64,000 bases of DNA from Methanobacterium sp. PtaB.Bin024 (GTDB taxonomy: Archaea > Methanobacteriota > Methanobacteria > Methanobacteriales > Methanobacteriaceae), in assembly GCA_002067065.1 (NCBI GenBank), contig MVPY01000099.1, forward strand, positions 62,001 to 126,000. Reading direction: 5' to 3'. The notes under the pieces are model-generated. The model did no database searches. It saw only the letters and a program-made list of their open reading frames with translations, and was not told the DNA's origin. Position 1 is the first letter of the stretch, and each line of letters starts with the position of its first letter. Position numbers and translations under genes: made by a program. Shown piece after piece: positions 9,043 to 17,106 of the stretch.

Positions 9043-9573
9043 TTGAAAAAATATCTATTTATATTAGTTGTCCTCTCCATGGTGGTCATGGCTTCTGGTT
9101 GCACATCAAATCAGAATATCACCACCAATAATTTCTCTTCAGGTGGAATGTCATTCCAGTACCCGGACACATGGAATGTCAGCACCCAGACAAACGAAAA
9201 TGCTACACAGATAATAGTAGCTAGTCCCGACTTTATATCATCCAATGGTACCAAGGGTAGTGTGGTGATAATCCTCAAAATTACTAATGCAAGCGCCAGT
9301 AACATGTCAGAGACCAGACAGGAGTTTGCAACTCAAGCACAACAATCAGGTCAAAACTACACCAATGCCACAGTTAACATAGCAGGAATCAGTGCCAGTG
9401 ACATGAGCTATGTTGGGAATGATACTCAGGGAAACACTGCCTATGCAAGACTGGTGGATTTCGAAAAGAACAACACACTATACCTGCTCATGTTTGCCAC
9501 TGGTGGCGGTGTGGATATAGAGACTGTTAAACCCTACTTTGATGTTATTGTCAAAAGTTTTAAAGTAGAGTAG
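9043..9573 (+). CDS. PsbP-like surface lipoprotein
   Basis: The 176-residue protein has a signal peptide ending in a lipobox (VMASGC), so Cys20 would be lipidated and the rest displayed outside the membrane. The mature part contains FSSGGMSFQYPDTWNV, the hallmark of small PsbP-like/DUF proteins common in Methanobacterium, and it is rich in Asn-X-Ser/Thr sequons. The start is the TTG at 9043 with GGAGGT eight bases upstream; the ATG at 9035 directly abuts that site and its frame closes after three codons. Function is unknown. A hairpin terminator follows the stop. Confidence 0.8.
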   Translation: MKKYLFILVVLSMVVMASGCTSNQNITTNNFSSGGMSFQYPDTWNVSTQTNENATQIIVASPDFISSNGTKGSVVIILKITNASASNMSETRQEFATQAQQSGQNYTNATVNIAGISASDMSYVGNDTQGNTAYARLVDFEKNNTLYLLMFATGGGVDIETVKPYFDVIVKSFKVE

Positions 9574-9578
9574 AGGAT

Positions 9579-9608
9579 GGGATTACAAATCCCTTTTTTT
9601 ATTTTTTC
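9579..9608 (+). terminator. Hairpin plus oligo-T terminator
   Basis: A six-base-pair stem GGGATT/AATCCC with an ACA loop (9579-9593) is followed by a T-rich run to 9608. It starts five bases after the lipoprotein stop codon. Archaeal RNA polymerase terminates on oligo-T tracts; the hairpin resembles a bacterial intrinsic terminator. Confidence 0.6.
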
Positions 9609-9743
9609 AGGGCAAAGCAATATTAGTAGTGGAATTTTAGTGGAATATTAATAATTTTAATAGTTAAATTTTAGAGAATGGTAATAGTTAAAATTTAGGG
9701 AGTATTAGATTATTCATTCACGCAACTGTTGGGGGTTAGAAAG

Positions 9744-10685
9744 TTGATTAAAACACTTATTTTATATGAAAGTAGGTATGGATCTACGTGGGAGGCAGCA
9801 GATATTATTTCTCTTATTATGGGACCTTCCCGTCGCTATCCAGTATCGCGATTTGGTGATGCCTGCCGGGACTTTGATTTCATAGTATTGGGTGCCCCCA
9901 TATATAATGGTAAGATCCATAAAAAAATGGAATTATTCATTGAAAAGGAACGTGAATGGTTGGATGGGAAAAAAATCGCACTTTTCTGCACATGTTTGAA
10001 TGGAGCAGAAGGACTCCATGTATTAAGGGAAATGGAAGATAATTTAGGAGATAATGTTCTCGAACTGGGTGTTTTTGGTGGTCGTCTTGATATGAATCGT
10101 TTGAAAGAGAGCGATTTCCAGGCTTTAACAAGATTTCTTTCCCGTGAAGGGCTGCCACCTCAGGGAATGGATTTATTTGACAAAGAAGAGATTGTTGAAT
10201 GGTCTTTGCGCCTTAAAGATATTAGAGATGGATTATTAAATAAGGTACCCATTCCAAAACTCAGTGGGGATGTTGAAAGCTTCCTGAAACAGCACAACAC
10301 CTGTACCCTGGCTACCAGTTCTCCTGGAAGGATAAGGGCTACACCACTGGAATATATCTATATCATGGGTCAAGTTTACATTCTCAGTGAAGGTGGAGAG
10401 AAATTTGCCAACTTGATTTTCAATTCTCGGGCTTCGGTGGCAGTTTATGAAGATTACACTGATATGAATAATCTCAGGGGAATGCAGATCACCGGGAGGG
10501 CTACCATTGTCGAAGATCGAGATGAATATCAGCAGGTGATCAAGAAGAAGGGTATGACCATGGAGTTTGTTAGATCATTACCAGCAGATCTCCACATGAT
10601 CAGGATGGATATGGAGAAGGTGGAATTTCTTAACTCGGATTACAAAAAACAAGGATACTCAGCCAGGCAAGTTTTGAAGTTTTAG
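9744..10685 (+). CDS. Flavodoxin-PNPOx-like fusion protein
   Basis: The 313-residue protein joins two flavin-binding folds. Residues 1-165 are a flavodoxin/HemG-like domain with the FMN phosphate loop LYESRYGSTWEAA, GAPIYNGKIHK and FCTCLNGAEG. Residues 175-313 are a pyridoxamine-5'-phosphate-oxidase-like split barrel (FLKQHNTCTLATSSPGRIRATPL). Such fusions would pass electrons between two flavins in one chain, but the substrate is unknown. I place the start at the TTG at 9744, seven bases after GGGGGTT, giving MIKTLILYES; the TTG at 9729 has no ribosome binding site. Confidence 0.8.
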   Translation: MIKTLILYESRYGSTWEAADIISLIMGPSRRYPVSRFGDACRDFDFIVLGAPIYNGKIHKKMELFIEKEREWLDGKKIALFCTCLNGAEGLHVLREMEDNLGDNVLELGVFGGRLDMNRLKESDFQALTRFLSREGLPPQGMDLFDKEEIVEWSLRLKDIRDGLLNKVPIPKLSGDVESFLKQHNTCTLATSSPGRIRATPLEYIYIMGQVYILSEGGEKFANLIFNSRASVAVYEDYTDMNNLRGMQITGRATIVEDRDEYQQVIKKKGMTMEFVRSLPADLHMIRMDMEKVEFLNSDYKKQGYSARQVLKF

Positions 10686-11004
10686 AATATCTACTAAAAA
10701 ATTTTTCAATATTTTTTTATCTCGGGAATTTCAGGAATTCTTTTTCTAAAAAGTTGAGAATTGTATCTTGAAAGAGTAATACCGATTATGTATTGTATAT
10801 GAAATCAGTGGTGTTGGTTAAAAATCTGAGAAATTAGTTAAAATTAATCGTTGAGTATATACTGAGTGATGGAAAAACACCTATTTTGACAAATATTATG
10901 TGGATGTATACAGAATTATGAGTTTTTATTATTTTTTTTCTTCTTCAAAAATATTTTTTAAAATTTTTATATTTATTTAAAAAGAATTTTTTATAAAGGA
11001 AAAT
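10686..11004. other. Non-coding AT-rich gap between convergent genes
   Basis: No open frame with a ribosome binding site was found here. The gap holds several oligo-T and oligo-A runs (for example near 10697-10720 and 10925-10990) that could terminate transcription from both sides. No repeat or RNA gene is seen. Confidence 0.5.
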
Positions 11005-11835
11005 CTATGAAAAGATGGTACTTTCATCTATCACTTGTATAAATTTCTGGGCATGTTTTTTGGCGGTTGTGTTTGAATCATATTTGTATGTTTCATAAAT
11101 GAGTGCAGGGGTTCCTGCTTCGATTAAAGGATTGGTGACATAATCGGGACTGGATGTGATGGAAGGATAGTAGTAGTAAAGCCAGGGAATCTTATCTATC
11201 ATTTCCTTAGCAATGGCAATTGATTTATTTTCATATGAAGGTGCAAATACAAACCTACTCACTGAGTAGCTACCATTACTCGAATGCACATCAACGGCTA
11301 ACTGGTAACTGTTATTGATGATATCGGGAACTACATATTTATATGCGAGTAACTGTCCGTTCATTCTCTCAGCAGGATAGTTATCCTCATAGATAGGGGC
11401 GTTAATCCGATATAGATAGTATTTCTTTTTAAGGGATGTATCATTTTCTCGGACTGATTCAATAATAGCATTATGTGCAGCTGATTCACGAGGATGTACA
11501 CCTACAACAAAGGCTATTGTAATGTTAGAACTTGTATTCCCATAAGGACCCTCCTTTATCACAGAGGAGTCGTTGGTTTTAGTTAAAGTTACATTATGGG
11601 CCTTTGATACCATGATGGAATTGTTAGGAAAATCCCACGGTAATGATAGCAATAGTACGATTGCAATAACAATAATAAGAACTAATGGTATGATTAAAAG
11701 GTTTTTCATAGGAAAATTTTTCTTATTCACTTTCAAATTTAAATGCTTGAAAGGTTCTAAGATTTTCCTGGGACTTTGTTGTGTCTTGTTGAGCCTTTGT
11801 TTTGCTTTTTTGTCTTTTTTCCAAGGAATTTTCAT
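11005..11835 (-). CDS. Membrane-anchored M14/AstE-like zinc peptidase
   Basis: After a basic cytoplasmic tail, one hydrophobic helix (LLIIPLVLIIVIAIVLLLSL) anchors the protein, with the C-terminal part outside. The outer domain has GVHPRESAAH (HxxE zinc pair), AVDVHSSNG (third ligand His) and LIYETYKY (candidate catalytic Glu), in the order of M14 carboxypeptidase and succinylglutamate-desuccinylase-like enzymes. It might trim peptides of the pseudomurein wall, but that is inference. I prefer the ATG at 11835 (276 residues, MKIPWKKD) over the TTG at 11862, which has no ribosome binding site. Many Asn-X-Ser/Thr sites suggest glycosylation. Confidence 0.65.
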   Translation of the reverse strand: MKIPWKKDKKAKQRLNKTQQSPRKILEPFKHLNLKVNKKNFPMKNLLIIPLVLIIVIAIVLLLSLPWDFPNNSIMVSKAHNVTLTKTNDSSVIKEGPYGNTSSNITIAFVVGVHPRESAAHNAIIESVRENDTSLKKKYYLYRINAPIYEDNYPAERMNGQLLAYKYVVPDIINNSYQLAVDVHSSNGSYSVSRFVFAPSYENKSIAIAKEMIDKIPWLYYYYPSITSSPDYVTNPLIEAGTPALIYETYKYDSNTTAKKHAQKFIQVIDESTIFS

Positions 11836-12076
11836 GTTATACCACGTATGAAAACCGTTCAAAATATTATTGCAATGACTCTATAAATTTACATTTATCT
11901 AACTAGTATTAAAATGAGATGCATGGGAAAAACAAATGATACCATAATTATTTACTTTATTTATCAGAACTTCATTTATTCAATGGCTAATTAATCAAAA
12001 TTTATAACTCAATTAAATATTAGATATATTAGTGTGTTTAGATGACTGCAGAATTTTTAACTGATCCTAAGAGGGG

Positions 12077-12904
12077 TTGAAAAACATAAAATACTTTAAA
12101 TACACCTTATTTGTTCTGGTAATTATAATTTTCATTGTTATTGGGGTTATTTATGGATTTAACCTGCAAAATGATAGCCCAAATACTTGCAACACTACTC
12201 TGGAAGCAGTTAATGTTTTAATTTAACAGGGAGAAGGCTCCACCACAGATAGTGTGGAAGGGTTAATATACTGTTTTGAACAGGCAGAAAAGGACAACCC
12301 TAACGTCCAGTTTAATTACACAATCACTGGTGTGATAAATTCTGAAACTTTAGCCAATCAGGATGTCTTAATCATATCTGGGGGTGATATACGATATATT
12401 TTCAACAATCCAGATATAAATTCTGATGATATTAAAAAATTTGTAGAAGGAGGGAAAGGTTATATGGGCATATGTGCAGGTGCCTATGTTGCTTCCAATT
12501 ATAATGGTGAATATGGTTCTGGATGGGGGATCGCACCCAACATTGAGTGTTATTATACCCGTATTGATGATATGCAGCCTCTTACCATTACCAACTATGG
12601 TATAACCACTCTCAAATATTCAGAGGGAAAAATTAATCCCTGTGAATTTGCCAGTAATGACACTGAAACCATCACCATACCTTCTTTTCCCCTGATTAAC
12701 AGTCCAAGACTATATAAAAAAGGAAATTATACTCTTATTGGCGCCTATACTGAGAATTATACAATTATGTCAGGTTCTGCAGCTATCCTGGATGATACTT
12801 ATGGTTCTGGACGGATAATACTATCAGGACCGCATCCTGAACTTAGCCCATCGAAACCAGGATTAGTTGCCAGGATGGTTTTATGGGCTTCTAAAAGAAT
12901 TTAA
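12077..12904 (+). pseudogene. Membrane-anchored class I amidotransferase-like (BPL_N-type) protein, interrupted by TAA
   Basis: One continuous frame from the TTG at 12077 encodes a basic start, a hydrophobic helix (YTLFVLVIIIFIVIGVIYGF), a linker, then EAVNVLI, a TAA stop at 12224, and QGEGSTTDSVEGLIYCFEQ. The family consensus at this point is a tyrosine (IYxGEG), so TAA most likely replaces TAC or TAT. The downstream part (open from a GTG at 12254, 216 residues) has ISGGD and GYMGICAGAYVAS with the nucleophile cysteine, then SGPHPE. This is the fold of the biotin-ligase N-terminal/glutaminase superfamily. The gene is broken unless translation restarts, and a restart product would lack the anchor. 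Confidence 0.75.
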
Positions 12905-13022
12905 GAAACTTCTTTTTTTAGATTTTTTAAAAATTTAAAAGACTGAATATTTTGTTATTTGTTAATTTCGTTAAACAGAACTATAACGAACTAGTATCTG
13001 ACAATTCGTCTAAAAAAATAAA

Positions 13023-13052
13023 TTTGTCCGATATGTCCGTTATATGTCCGTT
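13023..13052. repeat. 11-bp tandem repeat (ATATGTCCGTT)
   Basis: Two perfect copies of ATATGTCCGTT (13031-13041 and 13042-13052) follow a partial copy TTTGTCCG. They lie just after the stop codon of the AlbA_2 regulator, on its downstream side. They may be slippage products or the remains of a longer C-terminal coding repeat. Confidence 0.75.
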
Positions 13053-13071
13053 ATCTACTATTACATCCAAA

Positions 13072-14403
13072 TCATGAAAGTTCATATCTTCTTCCCTTTT
13101 TCTCTCCAATAGCTATTATTAGTTTTTTATCCACTAAGTCAGCCAAATAACGTCTGAGGGTTCTTTCATTTATTCCAGGGGAAATACGTGCAAAGTCAGA
13201 CATGGCTAATGAGCCATGTTCCTTCATATAGAACACTGCCTGTATCTGGCTACGATTAAGACCCAGGTTTTCTAAATATTCTCTATCATACACATTTTTC
13301 ATCATGTAAACCGAAAACCCAGCAAATTCTTCTTTAAACTCAGGTTCAGGGAGACCTGCATCTTTCAAAGATTTCATCATTTGACGTATGCCTGATCCAT
13401 GAACTTCAACCAGCCCTGCCTTAAAAAACATCTCGGCGATTAATGGATTTCGGGTTGAGGAGGGATGGGGGTCTTGGAGTTTTTCAATGGTTATCCCACC
13501 AAACAGTTCTCCGGGGTTAAAAAACCAGATCTTATCATCAAAAATCTTGATCTGGGTCTGAATCCCATACTTGAAATAATCCCGGTGAACTATGGAATTT
13601 ATAAGAGCTTCACGTATGGCTTTAAGAGGATAATCCCAAACTTCATCCCGGGTTAATTTACCCTTTATCTCGAATTTCACATTCAAAGAATTTTTAATGG
13701 CCTCTTCAGCTTCTTCTGCCTGATGGAATAAATTACCTGTACTTCGTCTGTCTGAAACATTGATATCATTGGTGAATTTTAACACCCTAACCAGTGCATT
13801 GGTGAAATATTTCTGTGGATCCTTACCAAAAAGAATTATAGCGGCATTGGTGAGTTTACCCTTAACCAGAAGGTTCAGCTTATTGAGTATTTCAGATACT
13901 TCTGCAGTGTCATCTGCAACTAGCCTTCCTTTACCAACAGCTTTTCTAATGAATATGCGAACAGATTCCTCATCTATCTCATCCATACTGTAATTATTGG
14001 TCAAACCATCCCAGTTACTTCCCCTTGAAAAGAAATCCCCTAATTCATCCTTTGATATTCTGGTGGTAGTGCTTCCAACCCTCTTATAATATTTCCCATT
14101 GTAAGAGATGGGATTGGGACTTTTACCAACATCTATCCTCAAAATAGTCTTTCCTTCCCACTTGAAACAGGAAACAGAAGGCCGAATTCCCATTTTATCG
14201 ATTATTTTGCTTTTGATGATCTGGATTAACTCTTCACCACAATTAAAACCAACAACATCTCCTGTATCAGATACACCACAAAACAAGCTACCTCCATCAG
14301 TGTTGGAAAATGCGGATACAGTTTTAAATCCCTTTTCTCCCATAGATTGCATAAATTCTACTGTGGTTCCTTCACCTTCTTCTAGAACTCTGGAAAAATT
14401 CAT
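13072..14403 (-). CDS. AlbA_2 (Schlafen-type) domain transcriptional regulator with ATPase-like domain
   Basis: The 443-residue protein has an N-terminal AlbA_2/Schlafen DNA- or RNA-binding domain (VEFMQSMGEKGFKTVSAFSN, GGSLFCGVSDTGDVVG, YKRVGSTT), a middle HATPase_c_4-like region (ALINSIVHRDY, IWFFNPGELFGG, RNPLIAEMFFKAGLVEVHGSGI) and a C-terminal winged helix (ISPGINERTLRRYLADLVDKKLI). Related proteins were long annotated as RecG-like helicases but carry no helicase motifs. The likely role is ligand- or nucleotide-responsive regulation. No obvious target gene is adjacent; the small zinc-ribbon gene is transcribed away from it. Confidence 0.85.
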   Translation of the reverse strand: MNFSRVLEEGEGTTVEFMQSMGEKGFKTVSAFSNTDGGSLFCGVSDTGDVVGFNCGEELIQIIKSKIIDKMGIRPSVSCFKWEGKTILRIDVGKSPNPISYNGKYYKRVGSTTTRISKDELGDFFSRGSNWDGLTNNYSMDEIDEESVRIFIRKAVGKGRLVADDTAEVSEILNKLNLLVKGKLTNAAIILFGKDPQKYFTNALVRVLKFTNDINVSDRRSTGNLFHQAEEAEEAIKNSLNVKFEIKGKLTRDEVWDYPLKAIREALINSIVHRDYFKYGIQTQIKIFDDKIWFFNPGELFGGITIEKLQDPHPSSTRNPLIAEMFFKAGLVEVHGSGIRQMMKSLKDAGLPEPEFKEEFAGFSVYMMKNVYDREYLENLGLNRSQIQAVFYMKEHGSLAMSDFARISPGINERTLRRYLADLVDKKLIIAIGEKKGRRYELS

Positions 14404-14458
14404 CTTAAATCTCCAATTACTTAATAATCCAATTTCAGTTACTTTTTCTATTTTGTTT

Positions 14459-14520
14459 ACAATTTCAGGCTACTTATTTTATTCTTTTAACAATTCTAGG
14501 CTATTTATTATATTCTTTTA
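14459..14520. repeat. 31-bp imperfect tandem duplication
   Basis: Two adjacent 31-base copies (14459-14489 and 14490-14520) match at 27 positions and each end in ATTCTTTTA. They sit between the divergent AlbA_2 and zinc-ribbon genes, where operator sites for the regulator would be expected. Whether they bind it is unknown. Confidence 0.7.
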
Positions 14521-14627
14521 AGATTAATATACTCTCTTTTTGGAAATTAATCCACAAAACATTAAGAGAGAAAAGCTGCACATCAAATTTAAATGTTATG
14601 GGATGTACCTATTATTAGGTGAATAAT

Positions 14628-15020
14628 GTGCGATGTCCGAAATGTGGGGTTGAATATCCCGAAAATGCAGACCGATGCATAAATTGTGGTAATCCCATAA
14701 ATGAAAACTTAGAAAATGACATTCATGAAAATAATGTTAATAATGAGCCTGAAATCAAAAAATCATACATGTCCGCAAAACTACTGGGACTTATTGGAAT
14801 AATATTCTTTCTCCCATTAGCCGTGGCCTCTGGCCTCTACCTGGTAACTAGGAAGGAAAAAGATGCAAAGTACTGGGGAATCGCCTTTTTGATAGTTGGG
14901 CTGGTTCTATGGATTGGTGGTGTAATAATGATCTACACCATGGGATATGATAAATTCATGGCAACCTACAACTTAACCAACTACTCTACTGATTTAACTA
15001 ATTATGGGTTTAAACTTTGA
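14628..15020 (+). CDS. Zinc-ribbon membrane protein
   Basis: The protein of about 130 residues opens with a CPKCG...CINCG zinc ribbon, followed by an acidic Asn-rich linker and two hydrophobic helices (LLGLIGIIFFLPLAVASGLYLV and a second beginning WGIAFLIVGLVLWIGG). The ribbon is cytoplasmic by the positive-inside rule. I prefer the GTG at 14628, five bases after AGGTGA, over the GTG at 14619 that overlaps that site. Many such proteins exist in methanogens; the role is unknown. Confidence 0.7.
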   Translation: MRCPKCGVEYPENADRCINCGNPINENLENDIHENNVNNEPEIKKSYMSAKLLGLIGIIFFLPLAVASGLYLVTRKEKDAKYWGIAFLIVGLVLWIGGVIMIYTMGYDKFMATYNLTNYSTDLTNYGFKL

Positions 15021-15237
15021 TTTTTAAACCCTCCCCTCAATTCTAGCAGCATAGTGGTTTAACAGTTTTTTTAACACAATAAGTGATGGCATAATCATTT
15101 GATAGGGAATCTACCCAAAAAAGTAAGAGAATAGTTATATTAGATTGTATTTGATAAACTATAAACAAGTTCAGAATATGATTTATTCAAGTTTAAAAAG
15201 TTATTATGTGATATATTAGTAAATAGGAGTAATTAAA

Positions 15238-16227
15238 ATGGATAAAATTGTACTAGGCCTCCCTAAAGGGAGTTTAAACAATGTAAACAGAGGGAATACT
15301 TACCAATTATTTGTTGACGCAGGATATGAGGTTCGAGGATATGAACCTGGTAAAGAAGAAAATGAAATAACCATCCTAAATGACCCTGAAATAAAAGGAT
15401 TCCTTACCAGACCACAGAGTGCCCCAGTGGAACTCAACAGACAAATACTGGATCTGGCAATAATAGGAGAGGACTGGGTGAGGGAAGAATCCGTGAATTT
15501 AAATGAGGAATTAATCCAAAAAGTAGGTGATCTTGATTATGGTCAGACCAGACTCATTGTAGCTGTTCCCAACGATGATCCTTACGAATCATTAACCGAG
15601 TTCTTCAGAGCAAACAAAGACAGGAAACACCCCCTACTCTGTTTCACAGAATATCCAAACTTGACCCGACAGTTTTTCATGGAAAATGAAGGTTATCAAG
15701 AAATTTTCGGTGATAAGAAACCACTGGTCCAGGTTCGAGGTCTCTGGGATGGGGATAATGAAATGGTTCAGGTTATCAATTCTGATGGTGCTACAGAGGT
15801 ATACATAGCCAAAGGAGCAGATCTGGTGGTTGACAACACTCAAACTGGAAGCAGCCTAAAAAAAGCAGGATTAAAGATCCTGGAGACTATAATGGAATCC
15901 AGTGCAGGATTATATGCCGGGCCCAGTTGCACACCAGAAAAGGCAGAAAAATCAAAAATAATATTCGAACAACTATTCGGAGCTATCGAGGCCAGGAATT
16001 ACTTTGATGTCAAATTCAACATAGCCAACCACCGCATGGATGAAGTTAAAGATTTCTTACTCTCCAATGAGTACTGTTCTGATGAGCCCACCACAGTAAA
16101 AGGAACTAGCTTCTCACAAGTTAATGTTCTCATTCCCAAAAACAAATTTCCAGAAATGTTAAAAGGAATCAAAAGCTTCGGAGCTTCAGCAATTGTCCGA
16201 GAAAATGTTAAACAGTACGTGAAATAA
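15238..16227 (+). CDS. hisG: ATP phosphoribosyltransferase (HisG, long form)
   Basis: HisG joins ATP and PRPP in the first step of histidine synthesis. Residues 1-230 show the catalytic fold: LGLPKGSL at the start, FLTRPQSAPVEL, LDLAIIGEDWV, and GADLVVDNTQTGSSLKKAGLKILETI for the PRPP loop region. The C-terminal ~75 residues fit the HisG_C regulatory domain (histidine feedback). At 329 residues it is longer than the usual ~290, and its N-terminal region departs from the common consensus. It could be the housekeeping enzyme or a divergent paralogue; other his genes are not in the window. It is followed closely by the gene at 16297. Confidence 0.72.
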   Translation: MDKIVLGLPKGSLNNVNRGNTYQLFVDAGYEVRGYEPGKEENEITILNDPEIKGFLTRPQSAPVELNRQILDLAIIGEDWVREESVNLNEELIQKVGDLDYGQTRLIVAVPNDDPYESLTEFFRANKDRKHPLLCFTEYPNLTRQFFMENEGYQEIFGDKKPLVQVRGLWDGDNEMVQVINSDGATEVYIAKGADLVVDNTQTGSSLKKAGLKILETIMESSAGLYAGPSCTPEKAEKSKIIFEQLFGAIEARNYFDVKFNIANHRMDEVKDFLLSNEYCSDEPTTVKGTSFSQVNVLIPKNKFPEMLKGIKSFGASAIVRENVKQYVK

Positions 16228-16296
16228 GTTTATAATAATTTTTCAAGGAAATTCTTGATATAAAAATTGTTAGATGATGTAATGGTGGTGTTTTTC

Positions 16297-17064
16297 ATGG
16301 AACAATTCTTAATCACACCTGCAATGGGTAAAAGGTTAATAGCCAAGGCTTTAGCCAATTATCAGCCTGTTAATGAAATTCTTAAATCTGGGACCATTGT
16401 CATCATCGCTGGAACAACCAATGGTTATGTTGCTGAGGAGATCCTATCAAAACTGGGCCAGATAGACGGTTTTTCCAAAAAAAGATTCTTTAGGGGTGTT
16501 GTAATTCCACCATCCCAGCCGAGAACTGAAGACGGACGCCTGCCTGATGAAAGTAGATTTCCTGGGGATGTGGTCATAGTAGGGGGTGAATGGAAGAAAG
16601 GTTTAACCATATTTGACGTGGTTGATGATCTCAAAGAGGGAGACATTATTTTTAAAGGTGCCAATGCACTTGATGTTGATAAAAGGAAGGCAGCTATTTA
16701 TGTTGGCCATCCTCAAGGTGGAACTATTCTGGCATCACTGGAAGCAGTTGTTGGTCGTCGAGCACGTCTTATCCTACCTGTGGGGCTGGAAAAAAGAGTC
16801 AACACTGATTTGGATGAACTGGCACTGGAAATAAATTCTCCCGGTTCACAGGGACCTCGCCTACTTCCGGTTGTGGGTGAAGTTTTCACAGAAATCGAAG
16901 CTATTTCTATTTTAACAGGTGCTACTGCCCAGATAGTAGCTGCAGGTGGAGTTGCAGGGGCAGAAGGTTCCATCTGGCTGACTATTAATGGTAAACCTCA
17001 AGAAATTGAAGCTGCACAAGAATTAATAACTTCAATTTCAGAAGAACCCGAATTTTCCATATAA
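16297..17064 (+). CDS. Conserved archaeal protein of unknown function (Rossmann-like start)
   Basis: I do not know a function for this 255-residue protein. Its N-terminal part (ALANYQPVNEILKSGTIVIIAGTTNGYVAEEIL) resembles the opening strand-loop-helix of NagB/RpiA/CoA-transferase-like sugar-phosphate sensors. Later blocks are RPVVIPPSQ-like RGVVIPPSQP, KGANALD, GHPQGGTILASLEAVVGRRARLILPVGLEKRV and a glycine-rich AAGGVAGAEGSIW. It has no signal peptide. I chose the ATG six bases after GGTGGTG. It follows the HisG-like gene by 69 bases on the same strand, so co-transcription is likely and a link to phosphoribosyl chemistry is possible. Confidence 0.6.
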   Translation: MEQFLITPAMGKRLIAKALANYQPVNEILKSGTIVIIAGTTNGYVAEEILSKLGQIDGFSKKRFFRGVVIPPSQPRTEDGRLPDESRFPGDVVIVGGEWKKGLTIFDVVDDLKEGDIIFKGANALDVDKRKAAIYVGHPQGGTILASLEAVVGRRARLILPVGLEKRVNTDLDELALEINSPGSQGPRLLPVVGEVFTEIEAISILTGATAQIVAAGGVAGAEGSIWLTINGKPQEIEAAQELITSISEEPEFSI

Positions 17065-17106
17065 CTCACTTAATTCATATAAAAAAGATTAGCAGCTAAA
17101 AACTGT

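Noticed and set aside
12224..12226. Stop codon read as pyrrolysine
   Set aside because: Pyrrolysine is inserted at TAG; this is TAA, and the conserved residue expected here is tyrosine.
13072..14403. RecG helicase
   Set aside because: There is no Walker A or helicase motif; the N-terminus is AlbA_2/Schlafen type.
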